In this document: in pieces, positions 8,647 through 18,261 of the stretch | Layout: each line of letters opens with the position of its first letter | Numbering within the stretch: the stretch's first letter is position 1 | NCBI GenBank assembly: GCA_964440345.1 | Contig: CAYTSA010000002.1 | Span: forward strand, 57,539 to 121,538 | Direction of reading: 5' to 3' | Source: CAYTSA01 sp964440345 | GTDB lineage: Bacteria; Desulfobacterota; Desulfovibrionia; Desulfovibrionales; Desulfovibrionaceae | DNA: 64,000 bases | Made by a program: the position numbers and the translations under genes | The notes under the pieces: model-generated | Database searches by the model: none | What the model was told of the DNA's origin: nothing | What the model saw: the letters and a program-made list of their open reading frames with translations, nothing else

Positions 8647-11166
8647 ATGGCCAACGAAAAAGAACGGTTCACCATGGTTAGCGGCTGCTTTGACCAGCAA
8701 AGGGCCGACAGTTTTAGCTGGCGCGGGGACAACCTGAACGCCAATGACGCGCAAGCTCTCAAACAGGACATCATTCGGCACATAGTGTCCACACTCGGCA
8801 GCGACTATGCGCGCAAAAGCCCTTTCAATTACTATATGGGCCTGGTTTACGCCGTACGGGACCGGCTCATCGACATGTGGATACGCACACAGCGTGCTTC
8901 GTACGATGCAGCCGCCAAACGGGTGTACTACCTCTCCATGGAATACCTTCCCGGCAAATCGTTGTTGAACAATCTGCACTGCCTGTGCTTGTACGACACT
9001 GCTCAAGAGGTGATGCAGGAACTGGGCTTCGACCTTGAAGACTTGGCCGAAATGGAATGGGACGCCGGACTGGGCAACGGCGGTCTGGGCCGGCTGGCCT
9101 CCTGTTATCTGGACTCTATGGCCACGCAGGCACTGCCGGCCTTTGGCTACGGCATTCGCTATGAATATGGCATTTTCCACCAGGTCATCGAAAACGGCGT
9201 TCAAGTGGAACGGAGCGACAACTGGATGCGGGGCGGCAACCCCTGGGAATTCGACCGGGTCATGCAGCTCTACGAAGTGCGCTTCTTTGGCCACGTGGAG
9301 CGGTGGACCGACGCTTCGGGCCGGCTGCGCACCGAGTGGAAAGGCGCCAATAAAGTCATGGCCATGGCCTGCGACATGCTCGTGCCAGGTTACGCCAATG
9401 GCCAGACAGTAACCATGCGGCTGTGGGCGGCAAAATCTGACGAAGAATTCAACCTGGAGTTTTTCAACACTGGAAACTATGCGGGAGCCGTGGAAGAAAA
9501 GGTTCACGACGAAAACCTCTCCAAGGTGCTTTACCCCAGTGAAGAACAAGAGTCCGGCAAAAAGCTGCGGCTGCAGCAGCAGTACTTTTTTGTCTGCGCA
9601 TCCCTGCAGGACATATTGCGGCGTTTTCACAAAAAATACGAAGACTGGGCCCTGCTTCCGGATCATGTCTGCATCCAGCTTAACGACACCCACCCGGCAG
9701 TAGCCGTGCCGGAACTCATGCGTATCCTGGTGGATGAAGAACTTCTAGAATGGGACAAGGCGTGGGAAATCACCCGTCAAACCTTTGCTTACACCAACCA
9801 CACCGTGCTGCCCGAGGCCTTGGAAGTCTGGTCGCTGGACCTTTTCGGCCAAGTCCTGCCGCGGCACCTGGAGATCATCTTCGAGCTGAACCACCGCTTC
9901 ATGGAGCAGATGCAAGCCCAAGGCGCCGACGCCGACACCCTGAGCCGGCTTTCCATCATCCAGGAGCACCCATACAAAGCCGTCCGCATGGCCAACCTGA
10001 GCATCCTCGGCTCCTTTTCCGTCAACGGCGTCAGCCAGCTGCATACAGACATATTGCAAGAATACGTGTTCAGAGATTTCGACGAAATATTCCCCGGCCG
10101 CATCAACAACAAAACAAACGGCGTCACCCCCCGGCGCTGGCTGCTGCAGTGCAACCAGCCCTTGGCCAAACTCATCACCAAGCACATTGGCGAAGGGTGG
10201 ATCAATGACCTGGACCAACTGAAACAACTAGAGCCATTGGCTGAAGACGCCGCATTCCGGGCCCGCTGGCGACAAGCCAAAAGGGACAACAAGGATCGGC
10301 TGGCGGCTTATATCAAGCGCAAGACCGGCGTGGAAGCCCCGGTGGACTCCATGTTCGACGTCCAGGTCAAACGCATCCACGAATACAAGCGCCAGTTGCT
10401 CAACGTGATGCACGTTGTGACCCACTATCTGCGGCTCAAGGACAACCCCCAGGCGGACTACGCCCCCCGTACAGTCTTTTTCGGCGGCAAAGCCGCGCCA
10501 GCATACCATATGGCCAAACGCATCATCCAGCTGGTCATCGCCGTGGCCAAAACCGTCAACAAAGACCCCGACGTCAACGACAAGCTCAAAGTCGTTTTCA
10601 TGCCCAACTATTGTGTCTCGGTGGCGGAAAAAATCATTCCGGCCACGGAACTTTCCGAACAGATTTCCATGGCCGGCATGGAAGCCTCGGGCACCGGGAA
10701 CATGAAGTTTTCCATCAACGGAGCCCTGACCATCGGCACCCTGGACGGCGCCAACGTGGAAATGCAAGAATGCATTGGCGCCGAGAACATGTTCATCTTT
10801 GGCCACACAGCTTCGGAAGTGCTGCAATTGAAACAGAACGGCTACGACCCGCGCTGGTGGCGCGACCAGGACAAGGAATTGTCCAGGGTGCTGGAAGTGC
10901 TGGAGCGGGGAACGCTCTTTAGCAAGACCCCGGACCTGTTCAAGCCCATTGCCCACTCGCTGTTACAGGGCGGCGACCACTATTGCCTGCTGGCCGACTA
11001 CCGGGCTTACATCGAGGCGCAGCAAGCCGTGGACGCGCTCTACAAGGACCAGGAGGAATGGACCCGCAAGTCCATTTTGAACTCCGCCCGCATGGGCAAG
11101 TTCTCCAGCGACCGGTCCGTGGCCGACTATGTCCGCGACATCTGGAAGGTGCAGTCCTTGATATAG
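8647..11166 (+). CDS. glgP: Glycogen/alpha-glucan phosphorylase
   Basis: This 839-residue enzyme releases glucose 1-phosphate from glycogen or maltodextrins with PLP and phosphate. The length is typical. Family blocks are intact: YLSMEYLPGKSL near the N-terminus, GLGNGGLGRLASCYLDSMA, QLNDTHPAVAVPELMR, NNKTNGVTPRRWL, VQVKRIHEYKRQLLN, and EASGTGNMKFSINGALTIG with the PLP-binding Lys at residue 687. The start ATG follows GGGGAGG. The plant/animal regulatory N-terminal phosphorylation site is not visible. A strong terminator follows at 11196. No other glycogen gene is in the window. Confidence 0.97.
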   Translation: MANEKERFTMVSGCFDQQRADSFSWRGDNLNANDAQALKQDIIRHIVSTLGSDYARKSPFNYYMGLVYAVRDRLIDMWIRTQRASYDAAAKRVYYLSMEYLPGKSLLNNLHCLCLYDTAQEVMQELGFDLEDLAEMEWDAGLGNGGLGRLASCYLDSMATQALPAFGYGIRYEYGIFHQVIENGVQVERSDNWMRGGNPWEFDRVMQLYEVRFFGHVERWTDASGRLRTEWKGANKVMAMACDMLVPGYANGQTVTMRLWAAKSDEEFNLEFFNTGNYAGAVEEKVHDENLSKVLYPSEEQESGKKLRLQQQYFFVCASLQDILRRFHKKYEDWALLPDHVCIQLNDTHPAVAVPELMRILVDEELLEWDKAWEITRQTFAYTNHTVLPEALEVWSLDLFGQVLPRHLEIIFELNHRFMEQMQAQGADADTLSRLSIIQEHPYKAVRMANLSILGSFSVNGVSQLHTDILQEYVFRDFDEIFPGRINNKTNGVTPRRWLLQCNQPLAKLITKHIGEGWINDLDQLKQLEPLAEDAAFRARWRQAKRDNKDRLAAYIKRKTGVEAPVDSMFDVQVKRIHEYKRQLLNVMHVVTHYLRLKDNPQADYAPRTVFFGGKAAPAYHMAKRIIQLVIAVAKTVNKDPDVNDKLKVVFMPNYCVSVAEKIIPATELSEQISMAGMEASGTGNMKFSINGALTIGTLDGANVEMQECIGAENMFIFGHTASEVLQLKQNGYDPRWWRDQDKELSRVLEVLERGTLFSKTPDLFKPIAHSLLQGGDHYCLLADYRAYIEAQQAVDALYKDQEEWTRKSILNSARMGKFSSDRSVADYVRDIWKVQSLI

Positions 11167-11195
11167 CTGGCCCAAGCCTCGCTATTGCAAATGCG

Positions 11196-11227
11196 ACGGC
11201 TCGTCTTATGGCGAGCCGTTTATTTTC
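11196..11227 (+). terminator. Rho-independent terminator of glgP
   Basis: ACGGCTCG-TCTTATGG-CGAGCCGT forms an 8-bp stem followed by TTATTTT. It lies 30 bp after the glgP stop and just before the converging receptor gene. Confidence 0.85.
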
Positions 11228-11259
11228 TGCCTGCGCAAAGGACTATAGCAGCACGTTCG

Positions 11260-12969
11260 TCAACACCCGCTGTGGCATTTCTGCAGCTCGTGCATAAGTT
11301 CATTAAGCTGGCCCGCCAAGCCGGATAGCTGGCTGATGGAGGCTTCAGACCGGCGGACCCCGGCGGCGTTTTCTTTATTTAAGTCATTGACGGCGGACAA
11401 GCTGGCGGCAATCTCGTCGGCAGTGGACGACTGCTCGTCTGCTGCAGCGGCTATTTGCCCAGCTGCGTCAGCGGCAGCGCCTACTGTGGATTCAATGCGC
11501 TGCAGCAGCTCCCCTGCCGTGTTGGCGTACGCAGTGGTCTGCTCCAGTTGCTCTTCAGCCGCCTTGCGCTTATTCACGGTCTCTTCCACTGAAAGTTGAA
11601 TGCCACTGATGGCGCCGCCCACCTCCTTAGTGGCGGCCATTGTCTTCTCTGCAAGCTTGCGGACTTCATCGGCAACCACGGCAAAGCCCCGTCCGGATTC
11701 TCCGGCCCGGGCCGCTTCAATGGCCGCGTTCAAGGCCAAAAGATTGGTCTGGTCGGCAATATCCGTAATAACATTCATAATGGCGCCGATGGACTCGGCT
11801 TTGGCCATGAGCTCGTCCATAACAGCAGACAATTCCTGGGTTTCGCGCTGCACCCGGGCCACGGAATCAACCGTTTGCGAGACCACCTGGCGGCCTTCCG
11901 CCGCCACCTCGCGGTTGGCGCCTGCCGACTCGGCGGCCTCAGTGGCGTTTTGAGCCACGTCCAGCACGGATTCATTCATGGCCTGCATGGCTTGTGTTAC
12001 CGTATCCATACGCTCCTGCTGTTCTTCGGACCGGGCGGACAAGTCCCGCATTTCTGCCATCAAACTTCCCACCGACTCCGCCAACGAGCCGGAAATGCCG
12101 CCGGAACGCTCGGAAACCTCGGCCATAGTGTCCAACAGCTTAACCACGCGCGACTCTTTGTATTTCGCGTCCTCCAAGGCGACTTCAGTCTGTTTGGCCT
12201 GGGCCGCCGCCGCTTCGCTCTGCTGTTTGACCTCCTTGAACGAAGCGTCCAGCGTGTCAATCAAGAAATCCACATTGTTGGCCAACACGCCCATCTCCAC
12301 CGCGTAGTCCTTGTGCAACCGTATGGAAAAATCCCCTTTACTCACAGCATTCATGAACGCCGTCATCTCAGACAGCGGCTTGTTCACCCAGCGAGAAAGG
12401 GCCGCGTAGACCAGCAATACTGTCGCCATGAGAACTCCCAAACCGCCCAAGGCCAGCATAAGAGAATTCTGCTGCAAAGCCTTCAAGTCTGCGGTGATGT
12501 CACGCGGTATGGCCGCCACGCCCAGCACAGTGCCGTCCGGGCCCTTGACGCGAGCGTAATACGTCATCAACTCTTTATTATTTTTGCGTAATTGCTGAAA
12601 CAAGGGCTCTGGATTCTGCATTACTTTGCGCAGCCAGGGAAACATGCTCTCCGGTATGGTCAAATCGTGCGTTTTAGCGAAATACCGAAACTTTTGCCCA
12701 TCCGGCACAACAATGGAAATGTTGAAGCCGTATTCCTTTTTAAGGGCTTTCAACTGGCCGTCTGTCACCTGGAGACCGTCAGCGTTCGTGGTCGCCTTCA
12801 GCAATTCTTTGACAGGGATGAACTGCGACGACGCCAAGCTTTGCGACATCCGCATCAAGTCTTCCAGGCGGGTTTGATAGGCAGTATAGGAAAAAGAGAG
12901 AACAACCAGGGCCATGATCGCGGCGATAACGCACATCAGCCGTGAACGAAGGGTCTTGAATCCGAACAT
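11260..12969 (-). CDS. Methyl-accepting chemotaxis protein with short periplasmic domain
   Basis: This 569-residue transmembrane receptor signals to CheA/CheW. A first membrane helix (about residues 10-30, CVIAAIMALVVLSFSYTAY) is followed by a periplasmic region of about 130 residues resembling a small Cache domain (FNISIVVPDGQKFRYF, GPDGTVLGVAAIPRDI). Then come a second helix, a HAMP segment and a signalling domain with the invariant hairpin tip TNLLALNAAIEAARAGESG and FAVVADEVRKLAEKT. The ATG at 12969 follows AGGAAG; an earlier in-frame start 10 codons upstream lacks such a site. No C-terminal CheR/CheB pentapeptide is visible (ends CHSGC). A perfect 16-bp palindrome lies immediately upstream of the ribosome site. 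The ligand is unknown. Confidence 0.93.
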   Translation of the reverse strand: MFGFKTLRSRLMCVIAAIMALVVLSFSYTAYQTRLEDLMRMSQSLASSQFIPVKELLKATTNADGLQVTDGQLKALKKEYGFNISIVVPDGQKFRYFAKTHDLTIPESMFPWLRKVMQNPEPLFQQLRKNNKELMTYYARVKGPDGTVLGVAAIPRDITADLKALQQNSLMLALGGLGVLMATVLLVYAALSRWVNKPLSEMTAFMNAVSKGDFSIRLHKDYAVEMGVLANNVDFLIDTLDASFKEVKQQSEAAAAQAKQTEVALEDAKYKESRVVKLLDTMAEVSERSGGISGSLAESVGSLMAEMRDLSARSEEQQERMDTVTQAMQAMNESVLDVAQNATEAAESAGANREVAAEGRQVVSQTVDSVARVQRETQELSAVMDELMAKAESIGAIMNVITDIADQTNLLALNAAIEAARAGESGRGFAVVADEVRKLAEKTMAATKEVGGAISGIQLSVEETVNKRKAAEEQLEQTTAYANTAGELLQRIESTVGAAADAAGQIAAAADEQSSTADEIAASLSAVNDLNKENAAGVRRSEASISQLSGLAGQLNELMHELQKCHSGC

Positions 12970-13470
12970 GAGGCACTTCCTGTGTTGACGCGTCAACAAC
13001 TAACGAGAAGAGGCCTGCCGGAGAGTTGCAACAGTCCACTTTCGCAGGCTGTTCAAAAAACACGAGGGCATGCTGCAAAAAAGTTCATGATCGACGGGTA
13101 GATGCAACTACACGAAAGTTTGAACTCTTTGACGCAACGCAGCCATCATGGATTCAACAGCCTGCTACGTACAGCCAGTACAGGAACGCATCAACTCATC
13201 CATCAGAGTGGAGCGGTCCCCTTCCCGTACGGCCAAACGCCCTCTTCTCGCGGTGCGCAAAATTACATCTGCGCATCATCTCTAGCCTTTTCCATCCCTC
13301 ACGGTCTGGAGAGAAAACCTGTCTGAACAGACAAAGGCGCTCCCCAATCCAGAAAAAGCATACAGAGCAAATATTTCGTAACACAACTGTCACGCGAAGT
13401 ACAGGGGGTTTTGGGACATTATCTACAAAAATGAAGCCATACAAAATCAAACGCCACACACCAAAAAAAA
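12970..13470. other. 500-bp intergenic region
   Basis: It lies between the receptor start and the hybrid kinase stop, both on the minus strand. Apart from the palindrome at 12983-12998 I find no protein-like ORF, tRNA or clear terminator. The plus-strand ORF through 13026-13595 has no family features and reads into the antisense of the kinase. Confidence 0.5.
12983..12998. promoter_or_regulatory. Perfect 16-bp palindrome upstream of receptor gene
   Basis: TGTTGACGCGTCAACA is a perfect dyad without spacer, directly upstream of the AGGAAG ribosome site of the receptor gene. It has the size and symmetry of a repressor operator. No cognate regulator is identified. Confidence 0.5.
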
Positions 13471-16400
13471 TCAACACTGCAGCGCGTTGGACAACGCTGC
13501 GTGCAATGCATCCAGAGTCACGGGCTTGGCAAGGTAGCCGCTCATACCTACCTCCAAGAAGGTTTCCTTGTCGCCGTTCATGGCGTAGGCAGTAAGGGCT
13601 ATTACCGGGATATGCGCGTGGCTGGCGTGCTCAGGCGAGGAACGGATAATCCGGACAGCCTCCACCCCATCCATTACAGGCATCTGGATGTCCATGAGCA
13701 CTGCGTCGTAGACGGCCTTTTGCAGCGCTTGCAAGGCCTCTGCCCCATTGACCACGCAATGGACGCTGGCCCCCGCTTTTTCCAATAAGCGCTGGACCGC
13801 CAACCGGCTCACCGAGTCGTCTTCGGCCACCAGAACGCGGCAGCCGTGCAGCGGCCCTACACAACATTCCTCCTCCGTCCGCGCAGCTGCAGCAACAGCT
13901 TCAGTAAACGGCAGGCAGAACATGAATAGGGTCCCAACGTCTTTCTCACTGCTCACTGCTATGGACCCGCCCATCGCCTCCACCAGACTTTTTGCGATGG
14001 ACAAACCAAGCCCAGCCCCTTGATGTCTCCGCTTGAAGGAATCCTCTGCCTGGGTAAAAGGCTCGAATAGCTTATCCAGGTCTGCGTCGTCTATACCCGC
14101 GCCCGTGTCCGCCACCGAGAACAACACCCGTTTTTCCCCCTTCCGCAGCGAGGGAAGCAGATGCGCTTCGACGGTAATGTTCCCTTTCTCTGTAAATTTT
14201 ACAGCGTTCCCCGCCACGTTGTTCAGTATTTGCTGTACCCGCACGGGGTCGCCCATAAGGTTTTCCGGGATGGCTGGATCCGAATAAAATTGCATTTCCA
14301 ACTGCTTTTGCGCCCCTGCGGGCTGAAAAAGCTGTTTGACCGCCTCCATACAGTCCGGAAAGGAAAACCGCTCATTACGCATTTCCATTCTGCCTATTTC
14401 CAGCCGGGATATATCCAGAATATCTGACAGAAGGCGGTTCAGCCTGTGACAAGAGGCAAGAGCGTACCCCACGTACTCCTCCTGCTCATCAGACATGTGT
14501 GTCTCCTCCAGCAGTTGCAGCATTCCCATAAGCCCGTTCACCGGCGTGCGGACTTCGTGGCTCATGTTCGCCAGAAAGCGCGATTTGGCCTCGTTAGCGT
14601 TTTCCGCCTCCTCTTTGGCGGCCTGCATGGATTTCTCTGATTTTTTACGCTCAGTTATTTCCCAGGTAACGGTTCCGGCGCCCAGCACGTTGCCGTCACT
14701 GTCATGCACGGGAAATTTCTTGGTCAAAAAGGTGCGCTCGGCGCCGTCCGGGGCCATGGTGTGCTCTTCGATAACCAGCGCCTCGCCCGGCGGCAGCGCC
14801 AGGGCCTGGCGGTCGTTTTCCATATACGCCTCTATCTGCTCCGGGGAGGACTGCCCGGTAAACAACTCACGGTCCGTCATGCCGCGGACGGACTCACTGC
14901 TGTGCCCCGTCAGCCGCGTGTAGGCGTTATTCACTGTTACATAGCGCAATTGCGTGTCCTTGAAGACCGCGATGTGTTCAGCGTGGTCCAGCAGCTGAAA
15001 AATGATGTCCCGTTTTTCCTCGGCCTTTTTGCGCGCCGTAATGTCCATGGAAAAGCAGTCGTAATGGGTCACCCCGCCCTCTGAGTCTTTTGCGGCGCGC
15101 ATGGACGTGGCGGTCCAGACAACAGACCCGTCTTTACGTTTTCGCCGGGTTTCCCAATTGGAGATAAAGCCCTTGGCGCCCAGCGCATCAAGAATCTGGC
15201 GACGGTCTTCCGGGTCAACGTACACCTGGGCAGCAATATCCGTCACTTCACGCAACAAATGCTCCGGCGATTCATACCCGTACATGCGGGCCAGACAAGC
15301 GTTGGCGAAAAGATACCGGCCTTCGCGGCTGGATTGATACACGCCAACCGGCGCGTTCTCATACAGGTCCCGCAGTTTCTTCTCGCTACGGGCCAGGCTG
15401 CTCTCAGCTTTGCGCCGGGCGGCCAAGGCGCTGGAAAGCACAATGATCGAAACCGTCATGCCCCCCAGCAACACAATGACGACGTAAATATACTCCTTGT
15501 ATTCATGTAACAACGACGGTGGGTTGTTCAGAATGACCGCGTCCTCGGGCGCCTCGGCGGGACTGACGCCAAACCGTTGCAGCGCTGCATAGTCCAGCAT
15601 GGGCACATTGGGGCTGTCCATGCGCACGGGAACGTTCCCAGCCTGTTCACCGCCCAGCACTTGCTCCGCCAGCTCGGCCGCGGCCTGGCCCTGCGCCTGT
15701 CCATTAACCACCACGCCGCCCACAACGCCGGTTCCCATGTCAAAGTCCCATAGCGTAAAGACCGGGCCTTGCGCTGCTGCAATGATCAACTGTATGCTCT
15801 CCTGCAAGGAGAGATCGGAGCCGTCGGCTTCGCGCAGGTTGTCCATGCGCAAGACGACAGCGTCCTCCGGCAGCCCGGCCAGCGTCTCAGCCACGTTTTC
15901 GCGGGTCATGTCAACCAGCAGGGTGACGGGGATGCGCTCCTCAATTATGGGCAGCACCATCTCCAGAATACGCAGGTTGATGCGGCCTATGCGTTCCGTG
16001 CCCACCACAGCCGCCAGCGCCGGGGCGTCAGGGAAAAGCTGCACCGCCAGATGCACCGTTCCCAGAACGTCTATCTGTTCATTGACGCCAGTTATGTTGC
16101 CCGCTTCGCCGCCCAGGCCGGGCTGGTAGTTGTTGACTCCGCAGAACACCACGGGCAAATCAGGCTTGAATGTGGGCCGAATGTTTATAAGAAAACTGAA
16201 TGCAGCATTGTCGGCGGCAATGGCCAGGTCCAGCTCTTCAGGCGCGTATTTGTTGGTCAAAAACGTTGCGTAAAGCTCCTGGTATCCCGGTTCGCGCCGG
16301 CGGCGGCTGTCCAGATGCTCCACATGCAACACCACGCCGGGAACCATCTCCTGCAATGTCTCCACGCCGTTCAGAAGAGAGCGGGACCAGGAGTCTGTGA

Positions 16401-16563
16401 TGTCGTAGGACAAAAGGAGGAGTACGTCCTTGCGAATTTTTTGCGCTTCACTGCTCGCCGGCAGACACATCACAAGACAGGCTGCAAGCAAGACCGCCCG
16501 GACACAAACGTCTGCGCGGCCAAGCGGCCAGTGGTATTTCCTGCGTTCAATCACGCTATACAA
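13471..16563 (-). CDS. Hybrid sensor kinase with periplasmic ABC-substrate-binding-like sensor domain
   Basis: The product is up to 1030 residues. A signal anchor (AVLLAACLVMCLPASSEAQ) is followed by a periplasmic domain of about 320 residues that looks like an ABC-type substrate-binding (peripla_BP/ABC_sub_bind) fold (DVLLLLSYD, GVETLQEM, GVVVNGQAQGQAAAELAEQVLGG). Then come one membrane helix (about 370), two PAS domains, a HisKA helix (LANMSHEVRTPVNGLMG), an ATPase domain (NNVAGNAVKF, DTGAGID, GLGLSI) and a C-terminal receiver (VLVAEDD, LMDIQMPVMDG, YLAKP). The start is uncertain: 16563 is a TTG, and a GTG three codons later is equally possible; neither has a strong ribosome site. The S10 peptidase gene ends 50 bp upstream, so they may be co-transcribed. 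Signal and partner are unknown. Confidence 0.92.
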   Translation of the reverse strand: MYSVIERRKYHWPLGRADVCVRAVLLAACLVMCLPASSEAQKIRKDVLLLLSYDITDSWSRSLLNGVETLQEMVPGVVLHVEHLDSRRRREPGYQELYATFLTNKYAPEELDLAIAADNAAFSFLINIRPTFKPDLPVVFCGVNNYQPGLGGEAGNITGVNEQIDVLGTVHLAVQLFPDAPALAAVVGTERIGRINLRILEMVLPIIEERIPVTLLVDMTRENVAETLAGLPEDAVVLRMDNLREADGSDLSLQESIQLIIAAAQGPVFTLWDFDMGTGVVGGVVVNGQAQGQAAAELAEQVLGGEQAGNVPVRMDSPNVPMLDYAALQRFGVSPAEAPEDAVILNNPPSLLHEYKEYIYVVIVLLGGMTVSIIVLSSALAARRKAESSLARSEKKLRDLYENAPVGVYQSSREGRYLFANACLARMYGYESPEHLLREVTDIAAQVYVDPEDRRQILDALGAKGFISNWETRRKRKDGSVVWTATSMRAAKDSEGGVTHYDCFSMDITARKKAEEKRDIIFQLLDHAEHIAVFKDTQLRYVTVNNAYTRLTGHSSESVRGMTDRELFTGQSSPEQIEAYMENDRQALALPPGEALVIEEHTMAPDGAERTFLTKKFPVHDSDGNVLGAGTVTWEITERKKSEKSMQAAKEEAENANEAKSRFLANMSHEVRTPVNGLMGMLQLLEETHMSDEQEEYVGYALASCHRLNRLLSDILDISRLEIGRMEMRNERFSFPDCMEAVKQLFQPAGAQKQLEMQFYSDPAIPENLMGDPVRVQQILNNVAGNAVKFTEKGNITVEAHLLPSLRKGEKRVLFSVADTGAGIDDADLDKLFEPFTQAEDSFKRRHQGAGLGLSIAKSLVEAMGGSIAVSSEKDVGTLFMFCLPFTEAVAAAARTEEECCVGPLHGCRVLVAEDDSVSRLAVQRLLEKAGASVHCVVNGAEALQALQKAVYDAVLMDIQMPVMDGVEAVRIIRSSPEHASHAHIPVIALTAYAMNGDKETFLEVGMSGYLAKPVTLDALHAALSNALQC

Positions 16564-16613
16564 CTAACTTGAACAAACCGAACACGCTATTATTATTTAA
16601 AAACGCAAACAAC

Positions 16614-18116
16614 TTACTGGGCCTGAAGGTAGAATTCCCTGGCGTCCTGGTAGAGCTTTTGCCGTTCCACCGCGTGCGTGTACATCATGTGCCCGGCCTT
16701 GTAGTAAGCGAAGTCAATGTTCGCGAGCTGTTCCTGCGACAACCCCATCTGGGCCACAGTGTATTCCGCGGCAAAGTACGGCGTGGCCATGTCGTAATAG
16801 CCGCAGGCAACGAAGACCTTCATGTGCGGGTTCACGGCCATGGCCCTGGCCAGATCGTCCGCCGTGTTCACGTAGCCCTGTTTGTGAAACCCTGAAGACC
16901 AGTTCCACTTGCTGTACGCCTCCTCGTTGAGGAACTCGTAGGCCAGACCGGTTTCAAAGCCCAGTTCGCGGCGCAGATAATCGTTGGCTGCAGTGGTGAA
17001 GGGACCGAACAACCCCTCAAAGGAAGGATCGTACACAGGCGCAGACGAGGCAGGCTCCGGGTCCGGGCCGGTCATGGTTCCGTCCATGCGGCCCACGATA
17101 ACCCCCTGGTCCGCCAGCAGGTTTTTGAAAAAGATGTGCGGTGGAATCCTTCCCCGCAAACGGGCGACGAGTTCTCTATCCAGCCCGGAAAAGCCGGCGA
17201 CGCGGGTATACAGCTGATTCGCTTCATCCGGGTTGAGCCGGTTGCCGGCCAGGAGACCGCGCAACATGTCGTTGGCGGCGAAGTGCTCCGCCAGCTGCAG
17301 CGCCTGCTCCAGTTCTCCTTCCAGCTTGCCGTGATAATGCGCATCCGCTGCATACGTTGGCAGGTTGAGCGGATAAGACAGAAAAGGACTGTCCACAGAC
17401 TCCAGGTCCAGCACTGGGGAGATGAGCGCCACTCCGTTGCAGTTCAGGCCCAGCTCCATTTGCAAGTGCTCTGCCAGGGCGCCGGCCCGGGTGGTCCCGT
17501 AGCTTTCGCCAACCAGAAACACGGGCCTGTTCCACAGCTTGTTTTGAGAAAGATACAGCTGCATGAACTCGCCCACGGACTTTACGTCCTCTGCTACGCC
17601 CCAGTGGGCTCCGCCCCCGGACTTGCCTCCTTTTTCCTGTCCTGCAACGCCGCCCGCCCGGCTGAAAGCCACGCCCACAGGATTAATGAACACCATGTCT
17701 GTGAACTCCAGCCAGGAATCTGGATTATTCCGCAGCTTCACAGGCGGCGGCGGCAGGGTTCCGTTATCGTTCAGCGCCAGGATTTTGGGGCCCATGGTTC
17801 CGTAGTGCAGCCACATGGAGGCGGTAATGGGGCCGCCGTTAAAGGCAAAGGTCAAGGGCCGTTCACCAGCGGCGGTTGCGTTGTCGTCCTGGAAATAGGA
17901 GACATAGAAAAACGCTGCGGGTTCCTCGGCGTCCTCAGCGGACAGGACATGCAGGACACCAGCCGTGGCGGTATAGCGCATGTCCTGGTCCGGTCCGGAC
18001 CAGACCTTGTCCACTGAAATCTCCTGCTCCGGGGGCAATGTGGCGTTGCCGGCAAAAACGGAGCTGGCGAAAAGCGCAACCACGCCAAAAACAACGGCAA
18101 AAGCACATGTACGCAT
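16614..18116 (-). CDS. Secreted serine carboxypeptidase-like protein (peptidase family S10)
   Basis: This 500-residue protein has a signal peptide (MRTCAFAVVFGVVALFASSVFA). It shows the S10 alpha/beta-hydrolase blocks: VGESYGTTRAGALAEHL with nucleophile S205, GYYDMATPYF with D442 and YKAGHMMYTH with H476. It should act in the periplasm or outside the cell as a carboxypeptidase or acyltransferase. The loop NGGPITASMWLH (residues 93-104) departs from the family's usual NGGPGSSS, and that loop helps form the oxyanion hole, so activity or specificity may be changed. It is divergently placed from the DMT transporter and lies upstream of the hybrid kinase on the same strand. Confidence 0.88.
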   Translation of the reverse strand: MRTCAFAVVFGVVALFASSVFAGNATLPPEQEISVDKVWSGPDQDMRYTATAGVLHVLSAEDAEEPAAFFYVSYFQDDNATAAGERPLTFAFNGGPITASMWLHYGTMGPKILALNDNGTLPPPPVKLRNNPDSWLEFTDMVFINPVGVAFSRAGGVAGQEKGGKSGGGAHWGVAEDVKSVGEFMQLYLSQNKLWNRPVFLVGESYGTTRAGALAEHLQMELGLNCNGVALISPVLDLESVDSPFLSYPLNLPTYAADAHYHGKLEGELEQALQLAEHFAANDMLRGLLAGNRLNPDEANQLYTRVAGFSGLDRELVARLRGRIPPHIFFKNLLADQGVIVGRMDGTMTGPDPEPASSAPVYDPSFEGLFGPFTTAANDYLRRELGFETGLAYEFLNEEAYSKWNWSSGFHKQGYVNTADDLARAMAVNPHMKVFVACGYYDMATPYFAAEYTVAQMGLSQEQLANIDFAYYKAGHMMYTHAVERQKLYQDAREFYLQAQ

Positions 18117-18261
18117 CGGGATATCCTCCAGGGTCTGTTAATGGCGATGACGTTGTTGCACCATACAGGAAAGACGCTCTTATTGCCACACCATGGACTG
18201 TGCGGAGACGGTTTCCCTGCATTGACCTTGCCTCCAGCCGGGAGTAGTAGCCTGTGCATCC

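Noticed and set aside
13026..13595. A 189-codon plus-strand open frame covering most of an intergenic region
   Set aside because: Residue mix is Arg/Ser/Thr-rich without structure, it has no ribosome site, and it runs into the antisense of the hybrid kinase.
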